From: Haliotispira sp965263485
GTDB taxonomy: Bacteria; Spirochaetota; Spirochaetia; SP-2023
Length of the DNA stretch: 64,000 nucleotides
Assembly (NCBI GenBank): GCA_965263485.1
Contig: CBDHHO010000004.1
Coordinates: 2,046,001-2,110,000 of the forward strand
Direction: 5' to 3'
Below are positions 26,470 to 35,613 of the stretch, in pieces (positions within the stretch are counted from its first letter, which is position 1; the number at the start of each line of letters is the position of its first letter). The notes under the pieces were generated by a model. It did no database searches. It was not told the origin of the DNA and worked only from the letters and a program-made list of their open reading frames with translations. The position numbers and the translations under genes are program-made.

Positions 26470-26651
26470 CTTTGCTCCAATATTTAAATGCTGATAAACT
26501 ACTCGTTAGAGCTTCTCGGAGTAAATATCTAAGTACCCAGAGATGTTTACCGCTGTAGATGGAAACTCTCTTAAGGGAACCTCTAAAAATTTGTTTTTTT
26601 GTGAAGCTGCCCTGAACAACTGCCCCGCCCGGCACTAGCGAGCCCCCTCGA

Positions 26652-27799
26652 CTACGGTGCCGCAAAAGGAAAGATGGGCCGAAATATACGATAATTCAAG
26701 GTGGGCGCACAGTTGTTTGTGATCCAAGCCCTGCTGTAGTTCTGGGTGGTATCGATTTGCCCCATCATATCGTAGTAGGCCCGCCGAGCTCCCTGAAAAG
26801 GATGCCCGTGGAACAACACCGAGCCGCCCTCAGGATTATCAGCATGATAGGAATTTCCCGCCACCGGGGGGTAACGCAAGAGCACTACATCATTACTTCC
26901 TTCCGTATCTGACGCTTTTAAGGATAATTTACTCGCAGGGCCAAGACAAGCACTCGTATTATCCGGGAGGGGCTGGATGCTGCGTACCGGCAGGTAGAGA
27001 ATTTCTCCGCTTCGCACCTCGATACGATGCAGTACTACATCACCTTTATGATTGTCTACAGCGTCGATTATCGCGGCATTGTCAATATTTTGGGTCCACA
27101 TATCCATGCCCCACAGGGCCCGGAGCCACGAATCCGATATGGGGATTCCTGATGTGTCTCGCAGACCTCTTTCTGATTCAGTCATGATGGCAGCGGGCAG
27201 AGCATCGGGGTAGTTCTCGGTGCTGATCGCCTCAGAGCTTTTGAGGTGGGCCTCGTCCTGATAAGCGTGGACGTAGTAATTCTGCCCCGGACTCATAAAG
27301 CCTGGATATTTGCTTTCAGGCTTGGTGCGCAGATCGACCACCGCGTTGTGGGGCGGGGGCTCATAATCTTTAGTGACGCTGAAGTAGATTTCCCGCTGGT
27401 AGTTTTTCTCGGCGGAAAAGCTGCGCGTTATCAGGGCGGGGTGGTCTTTGATGTTGTTCCAAGCGGGGGCGGCTGAGGAGTCGCTGAGGATGAATTCGTA
27501 TGTCCCGGCCGGGTTTGCGGTAACGGTGAGCAAAAACTCCCGCAGGCCGATGATCGTTTTCTCAAAGCGGATCGTGCGGGGCACCCCGTCATCGGCCCCA
27601 TCATCATTGCCCCCATCATCGGGCGGATCGCAGGCGACCCATAAAATCAGGGAGCAGAAAAATAAAAGGATAAATGGGCGTAAAACCCCGTCAGAGAAGT
27701 AATTTCCCCTACTATATGGTTTTAATTTTTTCGATGAGCGATGAGCGATGAGCGATGAGCGATGAGCGATGAGCGAATTTTACTGAACTTGTGTTCCAT
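26652..27799 (-). CDS. Putative phase-variable lipoprotein, currently out of frame with its start codon
   Basis: The coding part (26652 to about 27730) reads FILLFFCSLILWVAC, a lipobox with Cys at 27630-27632, then a mature chain of 326 residues. The sequence has an acidic start (DPPDDGGNDDGADD), AEKNYQREIYFSVTKDY, GQNYYVHAYQDEAHLKS and paired Cys near the end (SACLGPA, NNCAPTLNY). No function is recognised; the same GTG seen at 27584 is only an internal codon. No ATG, GTG or TTG lies in frame between the lipobox and the 7-bp repeat. The ATG at 27799 with its ribosome-binding site instead opens a 25-codon peptide (MEHKFSKIRSS...) that stops at 27722. With one more repeat unit (or two fewer) the two would join. 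I treat this as an OFF-phase gene. Confidence 0.65.
27733..27774. repeat. Heptanucleotide tandem repeat, six units of GATGAGC
   Basis: Six perfect 7-bp units lie inside the leader open frame that starts at 27799. The same repeat with five units and the same flanks is at 16467-16501. Six units put the downstream lipoprotein in the wrong frame. Confidence 0.95.
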
Positions 27800-27880
27800 A
27801 TTGCAATACTCCTTGGTATTATTATGCAAAATAATGCATAAAGATGATGTTCCGACCGAGGTCGGAATGGTTTTAATAAA
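27800..27880 (-). promoter_or_regulatory. Second copy of the conserved lipoprotein leader
   Basis: On the minus strand it holds the palindrome TTCCGACCTCGGTCGGAA, an inverted repeat TTATGC...GCATAA and the AAGGAG ribosome-binding site inside AATACCAAGGAGTATT. The layout matches 16527-16611. The perfect 8-bp palindrome may be an operator; in the other copy only its left half is kept. Confidence 0.45.
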
Positions 27881-27957
27881 AGATAAAATGGGGTTATGAA
27901 ATGGCTTGTTCTTCTTTAAGAATATACGATTTCCCCGCGGAGGGCAAGAAGATCGCA

Positions 27958-28209
27958 GGAAAATCCCTAAAAATTGGCTTTTTTGGGGAGGCTCCCATGC
28001 GAGCTGGCGCAGCATGGGAGAAACAGGGGAGGGCCGTGCGTAGCCAAGGCCCGACCATCCTTTCTGTGAGCTGGCGCAGCATGGGAGAAATGGGAAGGGC
28101 CGTGCGCAGCCAAGGCCCGACCTTCCTATCTTTCGTGACAAAGCTGCTCCGCGAAAAAGACCAAGTCTGGCGCGCCATTCTTCTGTGGTGGGGAATTTTT
28201 AGAGGTCCT
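27958..28209. repeat. Long palindromic element with internal 67-bp tandem repeat
   Basis: The degenerate left end GAAAATCCCTAAAAATTGGC and the right end GGGGAATTTTTAGAGGTCCTC enclose two copies of a 67-bp unit beginning GAGCTGGCGCAGCATGGGAG at 28001 and 28068. The stretch 27800-28578 contains this element, a leader and gene fragment at 28296-28376, and another element, with no complete gene. Confidence 0.6.
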
Positions 28210-28336
28210 CTTTATTATACTGGTAAGATACTTCTAAATTAAAGTTAGATATTTCCTGACAGGGAGGAATTGACAAAAGTGAGGAGAAAGTGAAAATGCC
28301 TCTAAATCACATAAACAATTAAAACGGAGGATTTTT

Positions 28337-28376
28337 ATGTTCAAAAAATTGATGACGCTGAGTATCGTATTGTTGA
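28337..28376 (+). pseudogene. 5' fragment of an exported-protein gene cut by a repeat element
   Basis: A strong GGAGG site precedes ATG at 28337, and the codons read MFKKLMTLSIVLL, the start of a signal peptide. The element at 28377 interrupts it at this point and the frame then runs through the element to a stop. No continuation of a coding sequence is seen after the element. A very short frame with its own AGGAG site (ATG at 28296, 8 codons) lies just upstream. Confidence 0.5.
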
Positions 28377-28530
28377 GGGGACCTCTAAAAATTCGCTCTT
28401 CTTGCGAAGCTATTTTGGAGCGAGGAAGTGAAGCCGAAGAATACTTTGTTGTATTGTAAGGCTTTACTGACGAAGCTGTTCGTTTCAAAAGAGCGAGCAA
28501 GAGCGCAGAATGGAATTTTTAGAGGTCCCC
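28377..28530. repeat. MITE-like palindromic element, 154 bp
   Basis: Perfect family ends GGGGACCTCTAAAAATTCGC and GGAATTTTTAGAGGTCCCC. The interior is almost the same as that of the copy at 34774-34932, so the two are recent. Flanks TTGA and TAAA do not make a clean duplication. Confidence 0.85.
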
Positions 28531-28578
28531 TAAAGTTATACTGGCAAGAATCAATAATATTATGGGTAATAAATAGAT

Positions 28579-31500
28579 ATGTATGCAACACAAGAAAACT
28601 TGAGGCCTGAGAAACCTCGGACTTTTGAGAACTCTGTTTGCGGCAAATACCTGTTTTTTCCCGATGAAACTGGCAGACGCAAAGCGCAAGGTGGATTACG
28701 CACCAAGGGACAGTATAAAAGGAGCTTGGAAGGGAAACCACTGATTTCAATTATTACTGTGGTTTTTAACGGGGGAAAAACGCTTGAACGATGTATTTTA
28801 TCCGTACTGGAGCAGGATTATGACAATATTGAATACATCGTTATTGATGGGGGCTCCAATGATAAAACAATAGATGTCATTTGTAAATACGAGTCTGCCA
28901 TCGATTATTACATCAGCGAGCCCGATCAAGGAATTTATAATGCTATGAACAAAGGGATTAGCCTGTCGACTGGGCAATATCTATGCTTGGTAAATTCCGA
29001 TGACTACATAGATAAATTATTCGTCAAAAAAATGTTATGTGAGATCCTCAAAAGAGATACATGCATAGTTTATTCAGATTTTTTGATTAATGGGAAGTCA
29101 AATAATGTCAGTCCTCAAATTGATGATGGGATTCTTGTTAACACCAAAGGGATATGTCATCTTGCAATGTTGGTAAGTAAGGATGTTTATAATACTGTTG
29201 GTTATTATTATGAAAAATATAAAATTGTAAGTGATATTCGCTGGATTCGAGATGCGTATAAGGATAAAATACCCTTTTACTGTATAAAAGAAAGCTTATA
29301 TTATTTTTCATTAAATGGAATGTCTGACGGTGCTTCTGAACTTACACGTAAAAAAATTATTGATGAAAATTCGCTGGAAATAATGAGAAGTTTTCCAAAA
29401 ATAAATTATCATGAATCCCAGTCTCTCTATCTGTTTAAGTTTGACCCATTTTACTCAAGATCAATTATCAAAATAATAAATAAATACAAAGAAGAGGAAG
29501 AACTTATCAGAGCTATAAAATGCTATTTTGAATATTGCTTAATACACCTGGAGGTATTTTATAGCTCTAAAAAATCCAATAGAGAAAAGATTCAAAATAT
29601 TATAGAACTATCTTTGTTATTAGATATAAATTTAGGGTTAATAAAATTTGAAGATATTTTTCTAAGAGATAAAATACTTCACATAAATCAGTTGTCTCAA
29701 AAACTGGATAACAAAAGAAAAACAATATTACATTTTTCCAGAGTATTTAGTGCACCGACTGAAACTTTCATATATGACATTCTTACGTCGCTAGAGCAGG
29801 CTGGAGACTGGCAGGGGGTATATCTGTGTAACGATAGAATGTTAGAAAAAGAAAGAATTTTTGATAAGGTTATTCATATCCCCTACGATTTATTCTGTAA
29901 ATACTATTATATATTTTGTAAAATTATCCTAAATTTATTGAAACCAGATGTTGTAATAATGCATTTTATGCTCAATAGTTTTCATTTTTTTCAAAGTATT
30001 AAATTTGAACATTTTAACGTTCCTATGGTGCATATGACACATGGAATAGATATTTTTTCAATTAATGTTAAGAAAGATTATAGAGATTTTGTCCTTAATT
30101 TTGTTAATATCCATCCTAACCATACGATAACGACAGTCTCTAAATATTTAAAAGATGCTCTGATTGAGAGAGGGGTAAGAAAAGATAAAATAAGCATTGT
30201 GCATAATTGCTCTAATGAAATTTTTTATCGCAACAGGAAGACATCTTTTTTTAAACAAGCAGCGGGGAAGAAGCTAAGAATTATTAATGTTGCCAGGTTC
30301 ATAGAGCTCAAAGGTCATCGGTTTCTTTTTGAAGGATTGAGATATTTTATTGATAATTGCTCTGAAAATGTTGAGTTGACACTGGTACACGGAAGGAGTC
30401 CTGAGAGGGAGGTTGAACGCATTCAGAGATTGATAAATGAATTAAATTTAACAAAGAAAGTGATATTGATAGACTTTATTGATTTTGGCTTAAATCCAGA
30501 CTTTTATACGCAGTTTGATATCGCTGTGACTGCGTCTACTTACTGTAACAATTTATATAGGTCGGAAGGCCTCCCGGTTTCCACATTGGAAGCTATTATG
30601 GCGGGTCTTCCTATTGTGGGTACTGATGCCGGCGGGACACCTGAAGTCATTGGTTATCAAACAGAACATTCACAAATTATTCCGCACGGTGATGGGCTGG
30701 CTATTGGCAAAGCTCTGGAACAGATGTTTGTTCGTGGAAAGTGTTTTTCTGATAATGGGAAATATGCGACTGAAAGATTTCAGCACTTTTCCAGAAAAGA
30801 GCAAATAAAGCTTCTCGAAGCTGCAATAAGCAAGGCAATGAAGCCACCAATAAAAGTAGCTATGTTCTGCACTACGGATAAGGGTGGAGCCGGAAATGCT
30901 ACGTGTAGATTGAACCAAAGTCTGCTGAATAACAACGTAATGTCTACTTTGTATCTCATTCATAAAGTAAAAAAGGAAAATTATTTTTTTATACAATTAG
31001 CAACTGGTTTTTCTTCCACACAAAAAACTATTACTGAAGTTTTTAGAAGAAATATATTTTCTGGCAATACTATATTTTCTCCCACAATGCCTAATACTCT
31101 CAATGATATATTTCAAAATATGTCATCACAGGTTGATATATTTAATATCGGCTGGGTTGCCGGATTTCTGTCCGTTGAGAATATTGCTTATTTATCACAA
31201 CTAAGGGTGCCTCTTGTTATGACTATCCGGGACATGCATCTACTGACTGGCGGTTGTCATTATTTCCATGGCTGTGATAAATGGAAAACAGACTGTATTA
31301 ATTGCCCACAATTGAAAAATAACTATGATAATTTCCCCGCCAAAGTCTTGGCAACTAAGAAAAAATACTGGAATTTCTCTAATATAACAGTCGTTTGTTT
31401 AAGCAAGCATTCTAAAGAAATAGTAAAAGACTCTATTTTCAGAAATTGCCGAATAGAGATTATCCCTAACTCAATTCAAACAGATATTTTCTGTCCCAAA

Positions 31501-32472
31501 GATAAGCTGTCATCAAGAAAGAAGTTTAATATTGATTTGAATGCAAAGGTTGTGTTTGTACTTCCGTCTGCGACCAGCTCTGTAAAAGGATTTAATGAAT
31601 TTAGTAAAACATTGGAATATCTAGCTAAAGACCATAATGATTATTTGATTTTACTTGCTGGACATGGAACGAATAACTTCAGTGTTAAAGATTTTGCTGT
31701 TAAAAATCTTGGCTATATTGATGACAAAGAAAAACTTGCCATGGCATATTCTCTGGCAGATGTAACGGCGGTACCATCATTAGAAGAAACTTTTTCTAAC
31801 ACCACTGCGGAGTCCTTATCCTGTGGCACGCCGGTGGTCGGCTTTAAAGTCGGCGGCTTGCCCGATATGATTCAGGACGGTGTCAACGGCTACACCGTGG
31901 CTCTTGGAGATTGCGAAGCTTTGGCTGAGGCGATTGTTCGGGTTTTGGATGGTCCAGATCTTTCTGTAAATTGCCGGAGATATGCAGAAGAAAACCTGAC
32001 TCTGGAATTGCAGGGGCAACGCTACAAAGTACTATACGAAGACCTTTTATCCAATAGGCCCCCCAAAGTGGAATCACCCAACCCCATCCCTGAAGTCTTT
32101 CCAGAGCTCGCTTCATCACAAGTGCAAATATTGACAGATGTGTTGTCACAGGTCAAGCCACTCTCCCCTAATGATCCCTTGATGTTACTCAATACCTTAC
32201 CAACCTATCGACTTGCCTGGACAATGGGCATTCGCCTGACAAAAAAGCTACGCATATATAGAGCCCTTTGTCCATTAGCAAGGTTAGTCAAATCTTTTAT
32301 GAAAAAAGTAAGTCTCGAAAGTGATAAAAGATTTTCTGAACTCTCAAATAAAAGAAAATTATGGCTAATCGCCAAAGTGTTGAGTAAAAAATTACACATC
32401 TACAGACTAATAAGGCCCTTGGCCAATCAAATCGAGAAACAATTGCGCCGCAGAAAAATAAAAAGTAGATGA
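28579..32472 (+). CDS. Giant three-domain glycosyltransferase (GT2-GT4-GT4)
   Basis: 1297 residues. Residues about 55-260 are a GT2 domain (ISIITVVFNGGKTLERCILS, IVIDGGSNDKT, VNSDDYID). Residues about 383-752 are a GT4 domain of GT-B fold (HFSRVFSAPTETFIYDILTS, SEGLPVSTLEAIMAGLPIV). Residues about 757-1155 are a second GT4 domain (AMFCTTDKGGAGNATCRLNQ, VPSLEETFSNTTAESLSCGT). The C-terminus carries two copies of the cluster-wide tail (TKKLRIYRALCPLA and KRKLWLIAKVLSKKLHIYRL). One chain could therefore add up to three sugars in sequence to a surface glycan. DNA up to about 31.8 kb is strongly A/T-rich, then changes abruptly inside the last domain. The stop overlaps the next ATG (ATGA). Confidence 0.88.
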   Translation: MYATQENLRPEKPRTFENSVCGKYLFFPDETGRRKAQGGLRTKGQYKRSLEGKPLISIITVVFNGGKTLERCILSVLEQDYDNIEYIVIDGGSNDKTIDVICKYESAIDYYISEPDQGIYNAMNKGISLSTGQYLCLVNSDDYIDKLFVKKMLCEILKRDTCIVYSDFLINGKSNNVSPQIDDGILVNTKGICHLAMLVSKDVYNTVGYYYEKYKIVSDIRWIRDAYKDKIPFYCIKESLYYFSLNGMSDGASELTRKKIIDENSLEIMRSFPKINYHESQSLYLFKFDPFYSRSIIKIINKYKEEEELIRAIKCYFEYCLIHLEVFYSSKKSNREKIQNIIELSLLLDINLGLIKFEDIFLRDKILHINQLSQKLDNKRKTILHFSRVFSAPTETFIYDILTSLEQAGDWQGVYLCNDRMLEKERIFDKVIHIPYDLFCKYYYIFCKIILNLLKPDVVIMHFMLNSFHFFQSIKFEHFNVPMVHMTHGIDIFSINVKKDYRDFVLNFVNIHPNHTITTVSKYLKDALIERGVRKDKISIVHNCSNEIFYRNRKTSFFKQAAGKKLRIINVARFIELKGHRFLFEGLRYFIDNCSENVELTLVHGRSPEREVERIQRLINELNLTKKVILIDFIDFGLNPDFYTQFDIAVTASTYCNNLYRSEGLPVSTLEAIMAGLPIVGTDAGGTPEVIGYQTEHSQIIPHGDGLAIGKALEQMFVRGKCFSDNGKYATERFQHFSRKEQIKLLEAAISKAMKPPIKVAMFCTTDKGGAGNATCRLNQSLLNNNVMSTLYLIHKVKKENYFFIQLATGFSSTQKTITEVFRRNIFSGNTIFSPTMPNTLNDIFQNMSSQVDIFNIGWVAGFLSVENIAYLSQLRVPLVMTIRDMHLLTGGCHYFHGCDKWKTDCINCPQLKNNYDNFPAKVLATKKKYWNFSNITVVCLSKHSKEIVKDSIFRNCRIEIIPNSIQTDIFCPKDKLSSRKKFNIDLNAKVVFVLPSATSSVKGFNEFSKTLEYLAKDHNDYLILLAGHGTNNFSVKDFAVKNLGYIDDKEKLAMAYSLADVTAVPSLEETFSNTTAESLSCGTPVVGFKVGGLPDMIQDGVNGYTVALGDCEALAEAIVRVLDGPDLSVNCRRYAEENLTLELQGQRYKVLYEDLLSNRPPKVESPNPIPEVFPELASSQVQILTDVLSQVKPLSPNDPLMLLNTLPTYRLAWTMGIRLTKKLRIYRALCPLARLVKSFMKKVSLESDKRFSELSNKRKLWLIAKVLSKKLHIYRLIRPLANQIEKQLRRRKIKSR

Positions 32473-34940
32473 AAAAAGAGACAGAACGCTCTACTGTAAA
32501 AAGGCAAATCTGCGCTCGGCACTGGCGCTATCCGGATCTCACGCTCGCGCGCCGGGCCGAAGGAGGTCTGCGTCTGTCCGTAAACAATCAAGAGCAAAAC
32601 CTTCTCACCCATGACACTGCAGAGTGGCCTGTTATCACTGTGATTACCGTGGTTTACAATCGGGTCGCTACCTTGGAACGAGCCATCCTTTCGGTGCTGG
32701 GTCAGAATTATCCGGCACTGGAATACATTATTATTGATGGTGGCTCTACAGACGGAACGCTGGAACTTATCCAAAAATACCAACAACAGCTTGCGTACTA
32801 CCTCAGCGAACCGGATGGTGGCATTTATGATGCTATCAATAAAGGACTTAGCTTGGCACACGGCGACTATATCGGCCTGCTTAACTCGGACGATTTTTAC
32901 GCTCCGGGCTTTTTACAGGCTGCCGTCCGCAAAACAAAAATAAAAGCTAGATCTGAACAATCTGAGCTTGGTGAGATTATTTATGGCCGGCATATAAGGC
33001 TTACTGAACCGCCGGCACCCCCAGAGGATCTAGCTGCATATATCTCTGCATTTTCATTGCACTGGTTGGGGCTGGCGCACGGCACGTTCCTAGTTCAGCG
33101 TTCAGCATATGAAGCGATCGGGCCATATTCGACCAAGCTGCGCATAGCCAGCGATCACTTGTGGATTGATGCGGCCCTCCGACAGGGAATTCATTTTATT
33201 CCTTGTTTGGAATATCCAGCCTTTTTTTTCTCTACGAATGGGATATCTTCGACAGAATGGAAGGCTGCGCGGAAAGAAAGGGCGCAAATAACCCAAGGCA
33301 ATCTGCCATTTTTGACGAGGCGGGAAGTACGCGCCTTGGTAGATTATCGGGGGGATTTCCCAGTTTTTGTGAAGGTTGTCAGCACTTTATTCAAAAAATA
33401 CCCACAAGAGATCGAGCTACTCCAAGCTGCAGTGCAGTTTTTGCGCTATCAATTAGTCTACGGTACTCTGAAGAGCAGAGGAGGTGAATTACTGTGGAAA
33501 ATGGCTTCACTGGAAAGCTTTAAAGATATCCTTAAGCGATTGGAGCATACGTCAGGCAAGACCGGCGAAAATATATTGCCGGAGCCCCACGGGCTGATTG
33601 TTGATTTCGCCCAAAAAGTCGCCGCATGGGCAGCGGAGAAGGTTGCCTGCGAGTGGCTGGCACAGGCCATTGCCGAGTACCGGAATAGCGTGGCTCGGCA
33701 TCCCGCTATGGCACTAGAGCTGCGCAGTTCCTTTGATATAATTCTGGTGCGGCACTGCGGTATTCAACAATTATGCGAATACTACCGCAGCAAAATTTCC
33801 GAGCCTCCATCGCCCGCAGCGACTATCATACCCAACTCACTCATCAGTTTGGCAACTACTCCCCGGCGAACAAAGAGCGTTGCCTTAACACTTGCATCTA
33901 TTCTGCAAGGTTCTGTCCAACCGGAAAAGATACTACTGTGGTTGGTTCAGGAAGACCAAGAGCACATTGCTGTTCAGCCAAACGAACGAAACCTGCCGCC
34001 TGAGCTTCGGGCACTGCGCACCAGCAGCTCAGGGAAACTGGAAATCCGTTTTTATTCGGATGGCCAAGGCATAACAAGCTATAGCAAAATTATCCCCAGT
34101 CTCCGCGAGTTCCCCGACTCAATTATTATCACCGCCGACGATGGGGTTCTCTACCCATCCGAGTGGCTGGAACAGCTCTACCAGTCCTACCTCCGGGAGC
34201 CGGAAAGTATCCATTGCCACCGCGCCCATGCCATAAATTTCGAGACTGGCGGCCAGGCCATGCCCTATTCCTGCTGGGATCAGGATATTGAGAGCACAGC
34301 TGAGAGTTCTCTGGCTTATTTTTTTATAAGTGGGTTCGGGGTCTTGTTTCCGCCCCACAGTCTACATCCCGATGTGCTGCGCCGAGACTTGTTTCTGTGG
34401 TTGGCTTCGGATGCTGCTGATGTCTGGCTTAACGCCATGGCAGTGCATCAGGCCAGCAAGACCCGGGTGGTGGCCGGGCAGATGACCGCTACAACAGGCA
34501 TATTGGGTTCTTTGAGTTTTATCCCATCCCTTCCCGGCAGCCCTCCCTCCGGTCGGCGTGCGGAACAGACCGGGCATGCCGTGCAAGTCGAGCTGGTCTA
34601 CGGCTATTTCGCCCTCTGGGAAAAGGTCTTTGCCAACAGTCTTGATGCCGATTATCTGCTGGAGCGGAATGAACAGAAAGCTCGGCAAATCCAATACCTG
34701 CAAAACAATCGCTGGTACCGCTTCGGCCAGCTTTCTCGTAAACGAAAACTATGGGTGATTGGCAAGGTTCTATGGGGACCTCTAAAAATTCGCTTTTGTC
34801 TTCTTGCAAAGCTATTTTGGAGCGAGGAAGTGAAGCCGAAGAATACTTTGTTGTATTGTAAGGCCTTACTGAAGAAGCTGTTCGTTTCAAAAGAGCGAGC
34901 AAGAGTGCAGAATGGAATTTTTAGAGGTCCCCCTAAGTAA
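32469..34940 (+). CDS. Two-domain glycosyltransferase, C-terminus replaced by a repeat element
   Basis: 823 residues as it stands. A GT2 domain spans about residues 53-260 (VITVITVVYNRVATLERAIL, IIDGGSTDGT, LLNSDDF). A second GT-A-like domain spans about residues 455-720 (SLISLATTPRRTKSVALTLA, KILLWLVQE, IIITADDGVLYPSEWLEQLY, HCHRAHAINF), resembling capsular or LPS transferases with a TADDD-YP motif. The shared tail begins normally (WYRFGQLSRKRKLWVIGKVL) and is then cut by the element at 34774-34932, so the last 55 residues are encoded by the repeat. The missing end lies beyond the element. The start overlaps the upstream stop by ATGA. Confidence 0.85.
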   Translation: MKKETERSTVKRQICARHWRYPDLTLARRAEGGLRLSVNNQEQNLLTHDTAEWPVITVITVVYNRVATLERAILSVLGQNYPALEYIIIDGGSTDGTLELIQKYQQQLAYYLSEPDGGIYDAINKGLSLAHGDYIGLLNSDDFYAPGFLQAAVRKTKIKARSEQSELGEIIYGRHIRLTEPPAPPEDLAAYISAFSLHWLGLAHGTFLVQRSAYEAIGPYSTKLRIASDHLWIDAALRQGIHFIPCLEYPAFFFSTNGISSTEWKAARKERAQITQGNLPFLTRREVRALVDYRGDFPVFVKVVSTLFKKYPQEIELLQAAVQFLRYQLVYGTLKSRGGELLWKMASLESFKDILKRLEHTSGKTGENILPEPHGLIVDFAQKVAAWAAEKVACEWLAQAIAEYRNSVARHPAMALELRSSFDIILVRHCGIQQLCEYYRSKISEPPSPAATIIPNSLISLATTPRRTKSVALTLASILQGSVQPEKILLWLVQEDQEHIAVQPNERNLPPELRALRTSSSGKLEIRFYSDGQGITSYSKIIPSLREFPDSIIITADDGVLYPSEWLEQLYQSYLREPESIHCHRAHAINFETGGQAMPYSCWDQDIESTAESSLAYFFISGFGVLFPPHSLHPDVLRRDLFLWLASDAADVWLNAMAVHQASKTRVVAGQMTATTGILGSLSFIPSLPGSPPSGRRAEQTGHAVQVELVYGYFALWEKVFANSLDADYLLERNEQKARQIQYLQNNRWYRFGQLSRKRKLWVIGKVLWGPLKIRFCLLAKLFWSEEVKPKNTLLYCKALLKKLFVSKERARVQNGIFRGPPK
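34774..34932. repeat. MITE-like palindromic element inserted in a glycosyltransferase gene
   Basis: 159 bp with ends GGGGACCTCTAAAAATTCGC and GGAATTTTTAGAGGTCCCC. Flanks are CTAT (34770-34773) and CTAA (34933-34936); the uninterrupted gene would read GTTCTAAGTAAA, so the target duplication is CTAA with one later change. The element is open in the gene's frame and adds residues before a stop at 34938-34940. Confidence 0.9.
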
Positions 34941-35010
34941 AAAAATGGGACTATACAAGCCATTACGACTATTAGTGAAGGTTGTTAGAAAATGTCTCCA
35001 AAAAGTTTAG
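34933..35010 (+). pseudogene. Severed C-terminal tail of the 32469-34940 glycosyltransferase
   Basis: The codons read LSKKMGLYKPLRLLVKVVRK and end CLQKV-stop at 35010. This is the second half of the tail that the other cluster enzymes carry after KLW..GKV. Removing the element and one CTAA copy restores a continuous frame. Confidence 0.85.
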
Positions 35011-35041
35011 GAGATAGTCTGATGAGTCCCGGTAAGATTAA

Positions 35042-35440
35042 GGGCAACTCTAAAAATTCCAGTCTTGCGCTGAGCGAGGCCTTTAAAGATGGCCTTCGGT
35101 ACACCTTGAATTTCTGCCCTTCGTTCCTCAAGTCTTATTTATGACGAAATTCTACGTTACTCAGGCAGCGTGATTGAAGGCGGGGCTTGTTTCCGGTTGC
35201 TGAGTGCCGTAGAATTCCAATCTAAGCGTAGAGCGCGAGAATTGGAAATTCAAGGGGACCTCTAAAAATTCGCTTTTGATGCCGGACAAAGGGATTTTTT
35301 GCGGCAGCTAGGAACGGGAGCCGAGGCATACTTTGTTGTATGGTAAGGCTTTCGTGACAAAGCTGCTCCGTGAAAAAGACCGAGTCCGGCGCAAAATTGG
35401 AATTTTTAGAGGTCCCCTCAAGGTGTACCGAAGTACCGGG
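35042..35440. repeat. Large imperfect palindrome (element B) containing a younger element
   Basis: It begins with the family end GGGCAACTCTAAAAATTCC at 35042. The left arm (TTCGGTACACCTTGAATTTC, GAAATTCTACGTTACTCAGG) is the inverted partner of the right arm (GTTGCTGAGTGCCGTAGAATTC, GAAATTCAAGGTGTACCGAA), with a centre near 35180. The right arm is split by the 35254-35417 insertion. A single arm occurs at 12812-12945. The stretch 34941-35613 has no gene other than the severed tail. Confidence 0.6.
35254..35417. repeat. MITE-like palindromic element, 164 bp, with perfect TCAA target duplication
   Basis: Ends are GGGGACCTCTAAAAATTCGC and GGAATTTTTAGAGGTCCCC. TCAA flanks it on both sides (35250-35253 and 35418-35421). 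The uninterrupted sequence with a single TCAA is seen in reverse complement at 12812-12945. Confidence 0.92.
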
Positions 35441-35538
35441 CTGAAAACGGCAAATAGGAAGTTTGTGCGGGGGCTGCGGGGAAAAGTCCGTTCTTCCAGC
35501 CCCGTGAAGGGTTACGATAAATATTTGTCACTTCCGCG

Positions 35539-35574
35539 GGAGTCTATCTGGCAAATGCTCTGTGCGTAGACTCC
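35539..35574 (+). other. Hairpin and short direct repeat in the leader of a glycosyltransferase gene
   Basis: GGAGTCTA (35539-35546) pairs with TAGACTCC (35567-35574) across a 20-base loop, ending 40 bases before the next start codon. A direct repeat of CCGTGAAGGGTT flanks it (35510-35521 and 35580-35591). It may influence expression of the downstream gene; no known element is matched. Confidence 0.4.
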
Positions 35575-35613
35575 AGCTTCCGTGAAGGGTTGCAAAATCA
35601 AAGGGAACTCAAG

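Noticed and set aside
26652..27584. GTG at 27584 as the true start of the second lipoprotein gene
   Set aside because: Starting there would remove the lipobox and signal segment encoded in the same frame just upstream, and no ribosome-binding site precedes it.
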